A stretch of 64,000 bases of DNA from Parapristionchus giblindavisi (taxonomy: Eukaryota > Nematoda > Chromadorea > Rhabditida > Diplogasteridae), in assembly GCA_943737045.1 (NCBI GenBank), contig CALSFV010000023.1, positions 830,001 through 894,000 of the forward strand. Reading direction: 5' to 3'. The notes beneath the pieces are model-generated. The model did not search any database. It was not told the DNA's origin and saw nothing but the letters and a program-made list of their open reading frames with translations. Positions 50,833 to 62,157 of the stretch are shown here, piece by piece (positions within the stretch are counted from its first letter, which is position 1; each line of letters starts with the position of its first letter). A program made the translations under genes and the position numbers.

Positions 50833-53351
50833 TGTCCGTCTTAAACATAGAGCAACGACACAAATAGTAGCGAACAAGATGACAATACTGGAAGATTTGC
50901 AGAATTATTGATTAAAGCACATTGAATATCAGAAATATCTAGAGTTATCCCTTTCTTTTAGCATACAATATACATATAAGAACAATACTTTACAAAAATG
51001 AAATAAATGTAACGAAACGTACTAGTTTATCGCTGTAGGTAGCGGCATCCCTCTCTGACCTCTCTCAATCTATGACTTCAAAATGATGACAATTCCCGCG
51101 CTCGATATGTAAGTTCGACAAAAACTCTTCCTTGTTTCTTCATTCATTAATGATGCTGTCTGTTCTTTTCAAAGAAATCAATTCGTTATCTTGTTTGTCT
51201 TTTTGTATTCGTATGTATAGCCTTGCCAGTTTTGTCACGAAAAAACTCGTGGGTCCCCTTCTGTAAAGGTAGAGTTCCACGAATATTTTCGTGAACAAAC
51301 TGTGAAGACAGGAAGATAGCAAAAGTATTCTGCAAACCGTATGTACATATATTATTTTATGCTAGCTCAGCTTACTGATCGCTAGAATCATGAAAATATT
51401 ATGGTGCTTTCTAAGGCGCGAAATTTTGAAAAAAAGGAAAGCTCTTCAATACGTTTCGAACCCGCGACGTTACTCATCATAACCGATACGTTACGGATTT
51501 GCATAGACATTCCATTTGTATTATTAATGTTCAATTTACGCGACGGAACCCACTCTCATCTTGCTTTTCCCTTCTTTAATCATGTTCAAATAAGTAGATA
51601 AAAAGGAAACCCATTGATCTATGAAGGATCACTGAAATGAGTCACCGATTCTATGTGCATATATCTGGCTGTTTATATTTTGGAATGGTGGATAATTTAT
51701 TAGGAGATTTTCTTGGGAAAACCATTGGTAGTTATCAATTCCACATATCCTAAGGAGTTTTTTTCAATTAAAGATGGGTTAGAACAGATATCATAACCAC
51801 ATACACCAATTATATTTGAATTCACTATAATTTTAAGATATAATTCCTTGAATGATCCTCAGTATACCAAGAGTGAACTGTCCTTTCACCAACGGGTACT
51901 TTTATAAAGTTCTTTCTGTTCTAATTTAAGTATGGGTTTACTGTTTGATCTCAATTTCCTGGCATAAATGTAGTCAAGATGTTTATCGTTCTGAAATTTA
52001 ATATGTAAGCATCAAGCACAAAACGTTCTTAACCGACAGCTACATGTCCAAGTATTTCGGAGAGTCGAAGCGCCTGAATCTAACGTTTAGTCAATGGTAT
52101 TTGCTTCGTAGAAAGTTTTCGCTCTTTTCTTCTAAAAATCAGCTGTCAGAGTGTTATATTTGCATTGTATCCATTAGTTATGACTGATATATTATACAAT
52201 GTCTAGATTACTTTATTAATCGATGATCATTGATTAACAATCGTTGTATGTTATTGTGCTTCATTCATTGAATTCTCCGAATGACTACGTAATTTCATTT
52301 CCCATGTAGACATTTATAGATAAACAATATACACAGGAATAAATACTTTTTGGAACAGTGAATTCTTATACGATATTGAGAAATTCCAGGAGATGAGATC
52401 AACAAATCGAAAAAAAGTTTAAAAAGATTAACAAAGCTTTCGACATGAAGATTTTTAATAGACGAAATGGCGTCTTTCAATAATAACAATTCTTTATCTT
52501 TTATTCAGAATTGTTCTCAAATCAAAATAAAACGTTCGGAATTGAAACTTGAATCAAAAGTGTTATATATTTTTTCATTTGATATGATATATGTACATAG
52601 ATTTTTATGTATTTCCTGATTCACATAGAATATTCATCATTTGACAGAATACGCACATCCGCATACGAATCGTTACTATTATTATACTATAAACAACTCT
52701 ATTGCAATTTCCTCTATTAATTGAGAAAATACCGAAGCTAAAAAGCTGGAGCTGAACTTCCAGGTCGTTGAAAAGTGCGGGAAACGCAGTCGGAAATCCG
52801 GAATTGGAATACGTGCACCTTGCGGCCGCGAATTCAAATTTCGACTTTCCGTTTTCATTTTTCCGAATGTTTTTTAAGCCTGGAAACCGTTTTCGGCTTT
52901 CCACTCTTTTTAACCAGCCATAATATATTTGATAAATAACTATGACGATCTAATATCATCATAGAACTTTATCAATTGTATTTATTTCTTGAATATTAAT
53001 GGTTTCGCTTATCATCCGATAAACAAAATATTTTGAACTTAAAAGCTGGAAAACAGATTAAAACCCTATTTCCCGGATAGTTGCAAAGTGTCACTAGCAC
53101 CTACAAAAACTACAAAAAAAAATTCCGTCGAAAAATTCGAGTTGAAATTGAAACATGTGTGATAAATTACGAGCTCATCATTGTTGATTACTATATGTGA
53201 TGTATGTGATTTGTTGAAATATGATAACACTTATGGTTTTTGATATCTTGAGTAATTCACATAGACATGCGATAACCTGCAAAAAACTTGCCATGGGAAA
53301 TAAACCGACCTGGCATTACCTGTATTTAAGTAATATATTTATTATTCCTGT

Positions 53352-53393
<42 letters not shown>

Positions 53394-53863
53394 TATATTA
53401 TTATTCCGTGCATATAATAAAAGATGATTTTAAAATACTATTGCAGATTCGTGTATTCGTAGAAAATTTACAAAAGAAAACTGATCATTTCTTATTTTAA
53501 ATAATATATTGATCAAGCAAAAATTTCACTGTTCGTAATCGTATTCTTATCTTGTATTCCATCAACAGTATACAGTTGCATTGATGACGTGAATTTAGTA
53601 AAAGAAAAGATCTTTAGTTGTTCCTCCCACAACATACTATAGTGCGTGTATTATCTATTCTTTCTGACACGTTAATATAATGACTCCGCCCACAATCTAC
53701 TTAAGCTATCGTTGATCCACAAAGAATTTATTTGTTATAACCACCACAACTTTATGATGTATTTCTTCTTCTCAAGAAGACATACATCATAAAGAAATGG
53801 TGATGGTTCTTTCCTTTTATAATCTGATATCTGATGATGTCTCATTGTCAGGTGTCGTAGGTC
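50833..53863. other. Long intergenic stretch, no gene recognised
   Basis: About 3 kb. Nothing splice-consistent found on either strand. Contains a (TA)n microsatellite at about 53354-53389. A TTTCGAACCCGCGAC stretch near 51457-51471 resembles a tRNA T-arm in reverse complement but has no cloverleaf partner. Confidence 0.4.
53354..53389. repeat. (TA)n microsatellite
   Basis: Uninterrupted TA dinucleotide run of about 36 bp within AT-rich intergenic DNA. Confidence 0.9.
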
Positions 53864-56059
53864 ATGCGAGTTATTTTTCTACTCTTATTGTTTCTTATCG
53901 TCCTGTCATCTACAGCCATGACACGTGATCGATGTGCACAAAGGTTCGAACAAATTAATTACTACAACAATTTTAATTTATCTTAAAATCTTTTTATAGT
54001 ATTAAAATAACGTTAAAAGAGTGTTACAATCACTCTAATGTCGTGTTAAAATCTTGTAAAAGTAGTTGGAAAAGTGAAAAGTAGTGTTAATTTTGTGCTT
54101 GTAAAAGTAGGTGGAAAAGTAGCACATCTTCGTAATTGACAAACTTTTCCAATACCTTTCCTTTACGCGAGTGTTGGTTTGCTACTTTTCCAACTACTTT
54201 TACAAGCACAAAATTAACACTACTTTTCACTTTTCCATCTACTTTTACAAGATTTTAACACCGCATAAGACATTCTAGAGCTGGGCATTTTGGGAGCAGA
54301 TATTTTCGGAACTTGTAAGAGCGTATTTTCGTTTTTTTACTACCTCTGGAAACGAAAAAAACATGGCACGTTTTAAACGAAGTGTAGTTTGTCGGTGTTC
54401 CAGAAACGACGTTCCCAAAATGTCAGAGTGCCTTAAATCCGAGTATTGAATAATACAAGCTTAAAAAGATTCCCTATCTCGATAGTAATAAGACTACATT
54501 TCTTTTCCTATTTAAAATTTATAGCGTTTAGCTGTTTACTATATTATTAGCACCACACGTGTTAGTTGTTCTCTCAGGTGAATCAGGTGATCAATTATGC
54601 ACAGTTTATTATATTTACTCAACGTCTGTTCACCCACCCTTCCTCATTACCAATCCAACTATGTTTGGATGTTGGCTAGGAAGAAATATGAATGATGAAT
54701 AAGATCATTCATAAATATGTCAAGTCTATGAATAGATGACAAATTTAGGCAACATTTTGACAAAACTTCACATGGTTACGATTTTTCGCATTTTTCACGG
54801 TTTTGCTGAAGTGTGTATTATCTAATGATGTGTTTGCCCAATGCATTTATGTTGGATGAAAGAGGAATAAAATACTCGGGAACGCTAATGAGATAAATTA
54901 GTATACTGTATCATAATGTAGAATCTTACTGTAAATGACAACATGATTTCTTCGTCTAATTTCTCTATCACTACATGGCTCCATACAGTGAATTTTCACA
55001 ATTTGGCAATTTCTACAAAACTGGTATAGGGTAGAAAATCCTAACTCATGCCAATTTTACAAAATAACGTTCACAGGAAACAATTTAATTTTTTCTTCAC
55101 TGGTCTTTTAGGTCAATGATGCTCCAATATAAAAAAAAAACAACAACAACAACTTTATTGGATATCTTGATACAAAGTTTTCAAAATTTTGTAAAATTTT
55201 GTTAAATTAGTTGTAAATGTTTAACTTTTTTTCGTTTTTGCGGTATTTTTATTATTATTCTTTTTTGTCTTACTCATTAGTTTCCGTGACTAAAAGTTCT
55301 GATAACTAATGAAAATGAAACAAAATTGTTCTCAATGAGAAAAAAAGAGCCAAAAAGCAAATCACATTGGTCCGAAAATGATGAGAGCTTACTGGAAAGG
55401 TAATAAAAAATATGTACAATCTTTTTTTTTTCAATTTTCGCGGCGTGATTTGCATTTTATTTGTTTTCTCATCAATAAAAATTTAGTTTCATTTTATTTA
55501 GCCATTAAAATATTTATTATGGAAACTCATGATCAAGACTTGGTGGATAGCAAAATATTAATAATCCGCGAAAACAAATAATGTCTGCTGCTGCATGTGC
55601 AAAACTCGACCGTTCTGTACTGTATTATATATTAATGACATGCTTAGGCATGGACCGTATCATCTGATTGCCTGTGAATGTTTCTGTATCTCCCAAACGA
55701 AGTTGTTGAACTGTTGGAAGTTGCCTTTTTCATGAGAAATTTTTAACAAACCAAAAATTGTCATGCCGTAACCTTTTAGTTATGTCAGTAGAAAACACTG
55801 TATCTTACCGTATTTTAAATGTTTTGACTACAATTTGGATCTATTTATATTAATGATTAAAGAACGAATAGTCACATGAGGAAAAGCAATGAAATGTTAT
55901 TCCATGTTGATTAGTATTAATTTCAGTTGTATTCGTCTCCGTCGATGTCCCTATTATTCTACTCGATCTGGAATAATACGGCTCGTATCATCCAACAAAA
56001 TGTGCTCCCAATGTCTCAACAATTGCAATGGCTTAGGTCGAGGCGTCTGGGGACGTTAA
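53864..56059 (+). CDS. Small secreted six-cysteine protein (A)
   Basis: Two exons, 53864-53943 and 55927-56059, joined by a 1983-bp phase-2 intron, give 70 residues. The N-terminus is a strong signal peptide (MRVIFLLLLFLIVLSSTA). The mature part has six cysteines spaced C-x3-C-x5-C-x18-C-x2-C-x3-C, with basic residues (RLRRC) between the second and third, and ends GLGRGVWGR. Even cysteine count, small size and signal peptide suggest a disulfide-folded secreted peptide, for example an antimicrobial or signalling peptide, but no known family is recognised. The next gene has the same architecture. A MITE lies in the intron. Confidence 0.7.
54037..54263. mobile_element. MITE-like palindrome in intron of cysteine-rich gene A
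   Basis: Arms begin GTTAAAATCTTGTAAAAGTA and end with the complement. The sequence reads through AAAGTGAAAAGTAGTG and GTGCTTGTAAAAGTAG on each side of a loop near 54125-54175. No ORF. Confidence 0.75.
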
Positions 56060-56308
56060 ATATTTAAGAAAAATAATTAGAAGTTGCTACTTAATAATTT
56101 CATCCTAAGTAACTTCCATTTTGATCATTTGTATTGTTCTGTTGTGTAATAAAGATTCTTGACTGCAATGGAGATAAGTGGTTGGGATAAACGGAGATTT
56201 GGGTATATGTGGATAAAGGAAAAGGGGTGGGAAGAGGAAGTCATTTTAAGACTTGTGGGAGAACTCTCGTCTACAATCGATCTTTCAGAGTTCTTACCCG
56301 TATTCAGT

Positions 56309-57172
56309 ATGTTTCAACGTCTCTTTGTATTCATGGCTATTTTAGTCGTAGTATCGTCCAGTTTGAACACTAAAATGATGAAAACAGCAAGTCCATGCGA
56401 GAAAAGGTACGTGTTTTCATTATTTCATAAAGGTCAGCATGATTATTTATTTTTGTTTTCAATCTGTTATGAATTCATTGAACGAAACGATCATCAGAAA
56501 TAACTATACACACATTATTTAAATTTCCTTTCTTTGCTTTATAATACTTCGAATATTTCCTTCTAGAGACACAAACATACAATGAAATGGAAGATAATAT
56601 GAATTACACATAATGCACTTTTGTCTTGTATCGTAGTTGTTTAAAGAACATAACATGATTCCCTTGCACGGGATGTCCTTTATGCCTTGTGAGTAGACAG
56701 GTGGGCGTCGTTATATCACTGTTATTAGCTTGGTCGCGCAACGAATATCTAAAATAAGAACTTAATATGTGACTTTGGATTTTTTATATAGAGTTTCAAT
56801 TGGACCCACCACAGAAAAAAAGCAACTCAAAGCTATATTGAAAATAAATCTGACTACAATTGAAAGTATATTGAAACACACGAAAAATCCCTAATAGTGT
56901 GTAGATGGAATGAGTTACCAACTTTAAGCTAACCGAATTCGCAAATTGAAGTAGTATCGATCAGATAAGAATGAAGATATGCATTTTAATATACTATATC
57001 AACGATATAATATCAAAATGAAGGTCATTATAGATGCATGAGCAAGACCATTCGTGAATGCTCTCCTGCTGATTTTGTCTTCAACTACGAAGTGGCCAGT
57101 CAGAATTGTCTACGATGTCTCGATCAATGTAATCTACGAAATATCGATGACGACCTATCTGGTCTTTGGTAA
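56309..57172 (+). CDS. Small secreted six-cysteine protein (B)
   Basis: Exons 56309-56406 and 57034-57172, joined by a 627-bp phase-2 intron, give 78 residues. Signal peptide FQRLFVFMAILVVVSSS, then six cysteines spaced C-x3-C-x7-C-x15-C-x2-C-x3-C, ending DDD-L-SGLW. The single intron falls between the first and second cysteines in the same phase as in gene A, and the CxxCxxxCN ending is shared (CSQCLNNCN versus CLRCLDQCN). The two are tandem paralogues that have diverged strongly outside the cysteines. The ATG follows an AG at 56306-56307, compatible with a splice leader. A longer upstream open frame exists (from 56159) but would place the signal peptide internally. Confidence 0.7.
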
Positions 57173-57528
57173 ATCAACCTTTTCCACTGAATTATTGTAC
57201 AATTCTATGACATTTTCTCCAAAATAACGAATAAAGTATTATCTGGAGTATGAATATTGACCATATGCATTGGGTCTCGTATGATCGTCTATAGATATTT
57301 TGTTCCATTGCTTTCTTATTCGCTGTTCACATGATCGTACTGAAAATAACAAATGATTCTTATTCTTTAATAGTTTATTCAAAGTGTAATATTTCATACA
57401 ACATTAAGCAGATGTAAACTATACCAAGGAATGTACAAACAAGATCTCATGATCTTCGAAGTTCGATAAGAAAGAATGATATGTATGAATATTGGAAAGG
57501 AATGGAAAACGAAAAGTCAATACAATAT

Positions 57529-57989
57529 CTAAATAGATGTATCGAATGAATTTGTCTCATGTAGAATAGGTTTCTTGTGGGATTTCTTAGGTATCCTAGA
57601 GCAATTTGGAGTTGCCAATAATGTCCCCGCATGATCCAAGTGTGTAGACATTTTAGGGCCATTAGGAGAATGAGAAGAGTAACTAAGACGAGATGAATAG
57701 GAAGTAGTCGAGAATTTACACTGACGACGATCAATAGCTCTACAATACAGATATTATTAATAAATATTTTCATAATTATGATTTATTATTGTTAGTGAGT
57801 ATTGTGCTGAAATATGTCCATAATCGGATGTTAAAGGAAGTTTGAATTACGATGTGAATGTATTTATGAATGATATGAATATTTTAAAACTAGTACCTAG
57901 CAGCGACAAGGCGACTACAAGCACATCTCAGACTGCATGTACAAATAACAACTGCGAATAATACGACGAATACGAGAAGAAGGTTAGAC
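57529..57989 (-). CDS. Small membrane or secreted cysteine-containing protein, 5' end missing
   Basis: Two minus-strand exons, 57989-57897 and 57739-57529, join in phase. The first encodes a hydrophobic span (LLLVFVVLFAVVICTC) followed by SLRCACSRLVAARA. The second is Ser/His/Lys-rich (YSSRLSYSSHSPNGPK) and ends NSFDTSI. No in-frame Met precedes the span, and the exon starts with one leftover base, so an upstream exon is missing. It could have been displaced by the mariner-like element that begins at 58165. No family recognised. Confidence 0.45.
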
Positions 57990-58164
57990 CTGTTCAAATT
58001 TAATTTAGATTAAAATGGAATTTCTGTCTCCGTTTACAAAAACTGTTCCAAGAGGTACATAGTTTGACTGCCTAAGCAAGCGAACACAAAATGTTCCTTG
58101 AAGAACTTATTGTGATTACTATCGAAATTTTGTCGAAAGTGTAGACATTTAGTATTCATTTCTA

Positions 58165-59502
58165 TTAGTTTGTCTCATAAGTTACTGACTTTTTTCTCAC
58201 ATGTTTCGATTTCTTTGTTCTTAAAGGGACAGTAACCTTTGTCAATATATGAGTTTAACTCGTGGGGACTCTCACCACGACGTTACAATGGTGGTAATAA
58301 TCAAACACATTTAGTAAGTTTTGCATACATGGGTATGCAAAAGTTATTGAATGAGTTCATCTGTTCTCTCATTCCTTCTGATTTTGCATATCTTGAGAGA
58401 TTTTACTACACTGATTGATTCAAATTTGAATACAAGAGAGATTTGCTTCGTGGTGAGAGTATGCACCCCTTTTCCAGGGGGAATTAGTATACTGCATTTG
58501 ACAATGGTTACTCTCCCTTTAAAAATGAATGTCCGGTGAAGGCCCTATTGACATCAACTCTTTTTTTTCTCATTGGTCTACTTTAAGGATGGAGGGTAGA
58601 AACGAGGTGTTCATTGCACAAGGCATGGTCTTTAGTATAAGTAGGGTGGGGTAGGACAGCACAGCATGCACGGCTAATTTAGCATAAATCGATATATCTC
58701 TATGCAGAAAATCACATTAGTCCTGAAAGTGGATTTTGGCATTTTTTTCGCTACTCGATAAAGCACGGAACCTCTGCTCTCGTAGTTACAGAGTATGAGG
58801 GATGGGGATAATAGTTGATATATCGGTAATAAGTTAGAAGTCTTTCACCCATTTAGCTAGCGAGCACAATTTCACTCTTAAATTTTTGCTTCGAAAAACA
58901 AGTTTGGGCATTTTCCCTGTCAGTTCAGTCTTATCAATCAACATAGACTCTTCACTGCTGTTATCATAGAGGACCCTTCTATCATCTCCTGTGATTGTTT
59001 GATTGGGTCATGCCTGGTTTCGACGGGAGGAAAAAAGAAAGATAGTCATACCAACCCTCAAATTGTTGTCAATTGAGGAAAACGGTATGGATCATTTATT
59101 TTAAATTTTGTACTCTTTCGACATCCGCAAGCCCATTCACTATAGCTGAGAGGTGAACACAGATCATGGTTGACAAAAAAGCGATGGAACCGGGTCTTCA
59201 CTGTTCCATAACAAGGAGTGCCTATGCTATGCATGCCTCGCAGCATGACTTCATAGAGCTTCCTCTTAAAGGAAGATAGCAAAATAAAAATTATCACGAT
59301 TTTTGCTTAAAATTAATTAGTACAAAATTTCCCGAAAGCTTTCCATTTGAAAACAGTTGATGCTGACAACATCATGCTTACACAGATGAGATAATGTGCT
59401 ATCAGTAGCGCTTGGCCAGACAAACCTGTATGTTCATAGCTATAAAAGAGAGCGCTTCAAAATCATGACACAAAAAGTTCAGGGACTTATGAGACAACCT
59501 AA
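58165..59502. mobile_element. Mariner-like element, 1.34 kb, TA target
   Basis: Inverted ends TTAGTTTGTCTCATAAGT and the complement of TTAGGTTGTCTCATAAGT, flanked by TA (58163-58164 and 59503-59504). Start TTAGGTTG and length near 1.3 kb fit mariner. The minus frame at 59297-59058 resembles a mariner helix-turn-helix region (GTPCYGTVKTRFHRFF), but the catalytic part is not open. A smaller inverted repeat (about 58226-58522, ends AAAGGGACAGTAACC) is nested inside. Non-autonomous or dead. Confidence 0.75.
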
Positions 59503-59504
59503 TA

Positions 59505-62157
59505 CTAGTACTTCTTTTGTGCTCTCAAAACATCATACCAGTCCATAGGCGGATGTGTGAGATCTGAAGGCATTGAATTGGCTGATCTTCCTCCAACTAC
59601 CAATTCACAATTCTTTGAATTGGGAGGAAGTCTATCTACAATCACGTAATGGACTCGAATATCCGAACGATGTCTGAATGATTAATACAATAAATGACAT
59701 TTTCATTTGATAAAATAATAACCGATAAGTAAAGTATAACTCACTTGTTATACGGAAGATGTTTTGTGACGAGAAATACTCTTTGGAAAGTCGAAGTCAA
59801 TGGTAGCTCGTATTGCTGTAATTGAGAAGATTGAGAAACTAATTACGTATGTTGATTAAAATAATGACTCGAAGTCATTATATCTCATGTAAAATAAGAA
59901 AGATCATGTTATTGTCAGAGAATCAAATAAATTTTAAGTTTGTAAAACTTTTTTTTTGATTATGTTAACATAACTGACCTGTGGTAGGATGACACTACAC
60001 TGTGGACACGTGTGACAGATTGAAATGAGTGAAATCTGCAAGAGAATCAAATGATCTGTGATGGGACTTAATTTGTGTCCTCTTTTTTTCGATTTGAATA
60101 ATGGTTACAACTTTTATATCGTCGGGAAATGGTGATAAATTTACGAATGAAAGGATTTAAAAAATAATACCATGCACACATATCATAAGAAAAATACCAC
60201 GGTTCAAGCACATTTCTCGTGTAGATTTCACTCATAAGCAAACATTCGCATGAATTTGAGAGAGAGAAAATATAAGGTAATCGAAATGAGAACCGAGCTC
60301 ATTTTCATATAGATGTGATGGTGCAGAGACGGAAGAATAAAAGTAATAAGATTCTAAAATGAACATGCTATTTGTATGCATCTCGACCACATTACGTTTC
60401 AAGGTGTTGGCATATTTGTCAGTTGAGGATTGCTCAAAAAGTCACGGAATAGTACGCAATCGAATACTCTTTTTTTCAACAGACATATGTATTATCGTCA
60501 TTTAAAACTTCTTCCCAACTTGAGGTAATATTCCATTGTAATATTTCACATCGATTTTCAAATTACCCATTGCCTCTCTATTCGAAATGTTCTTCAAATC
60601 GGAATGTTTTCTTTGGAGGGCTACAGATCGCAGTATAATTTTTCTTATGTCTCTCTCGGTATAGATGTAAAAAATCCGTTCCCAATCCGCTCACATTTCA
60701 TTCTTGGAAAAATGGATACAAATCTGGTCGGATATCGTCTTGTTTTGCTGTAATGTTTTCCGGATCTCGAACGGAAGATGGGAGGGGGTTGAATAGAGAA
60801 ATAGTTGAGAAGAGATAAATAGATAGAACGAGTAATCATGCTGTGATATTCTAAGAAAATAGAAAAAAAAGAGATAAAAGGAACAGTTGGAAAGGATTCT
60901 TTACAAATATCTGTTTGAGCTTTAAATGGACGATATTAGGTTAATATTATCATGAAATCATAACCTCCGATAGATAAAGATTCTTGAATTGCGGCATATG
61001 GGCAGGTTCAGAACAGAAATCATCCGATGAGAGTAGATTCCAATCAACGAGAACACCTGATACAATGAAGACTCTTCAGAATAGTCTATAATTGTCATCA
61101 CCTGAACTCGCTGTAATGGGCGGTTGTACACTTGCCCTTGTTGAGAATGATCCACATTGAAGGATAGCGACACCCGGATAGAGCTGAAAAGTTATGCCAC
61201 TTTAAAATTGCAATTTTATGATGTTTCTTTATTCTCTTTGAAAAATCTTTTACTCATCATCCATTGTGGTCTCAGTTTAGATCTTATGTCTTATAACAAC
61301 AGCGTATCAAATCAGAGACCTTATGAGATAGCAATAGCATGACTAGAATCAGTTTTCAATGCTGATCCCATTCCGAAATGTTTCACTTAGAGTTCATGCT
61401 TGTCGATAACGTAAAGTGTGTTTTCTGTTCTGATTTTCATAAACACAGAAACACTATTTAATCTTTCGTCATTGATAATAACAAAATCATCTAAAGACAA
61501 CTGCGACAAGGTGATCGGACCATTGATAATCAACACCTTATCCACTACACTAAAGAGGCTGTTGTTTTGATGGTTGTTGGGTGAGTTCACCATCCCATCC
61601 TGATGGTTTGTGCAGAAATTCAATACATTTTAACATTTATTTTCTGGATTCTCAAGCCGATTAGGCTCTTTTCGAAAACAAATTCGACATCAGCATTGTA
61701 AACTGATTCTAGTGACATTGCAGGGCCAGACTGACTTAAAACCCTCTCCTTTTTAGGCTCATAGTGCAAAGTTTTAACTCAGTTTGTTGAATTCCTTTAA
61801 ACGAGGTTACCTAATCGTTTCTCAAATTCAATAGCTTCTCTGATAATCATGCAGAGATATCCCAAGATACTTTAATTTTACGATAAGCGCAGGAGAAATC
61901 AAATAACAAAGTTTAAAACTTAAAATAAATAGTTTATGAAAGCTCTTTGCGTTATGAAAATATAATCCCTTTTTTTCGATTAATTTCAAACAGTTTATAT
62001 TGAAAAAAGCAAAGTGCATGACGAATGCTCCCACTCTTACGTTTGCACAGAATAAACCACAAATAGCAGTTAGACCATAACATTTAAAATTGTTTAACCT
62101 AATTACCGTATGTGCAAGATGTGCAAGGTTGAGGATTAGTAGTAGAAAGCATAACAT
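59505..62157 (-). CDS. Secreted protein of unknown function
   Basis: Eight minus-strand exons (62157-62107, 61730-61635, 61599-61411, 61183-61102, 61056-60965, 60035-59979, 59815-59745, 59673-59505) join in phase to 268 residues. A signal peptide (MLCFLLLILNLAHLAHT) precedes strand-like segments (KVLIINGPITL, DDFVIIND, NTLY) and a second half with CHTCPQC, VFLVTKHLPYN, RVHYVIVDRLPP and a polar end, DWYDVLRAQKKY. Five or six cysteines overall. No family recognised. The intron between exons 2 and 3 is only 35 bp, and the donor of exon 3 was chosen over reading on to a nearby stop (61387), so the middle is the least sure part. The mariner-like element abuts the stop codon. Confidence 0.55.

Noticed and set aside
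61387..61410. KHEL-like C-terminus suggesting ER retention at the stop at 61387
   Set aside because: A phase-0 donor at 61410 joins well to the next exon, so this is probably intronic and the tetrapeptide is chance.
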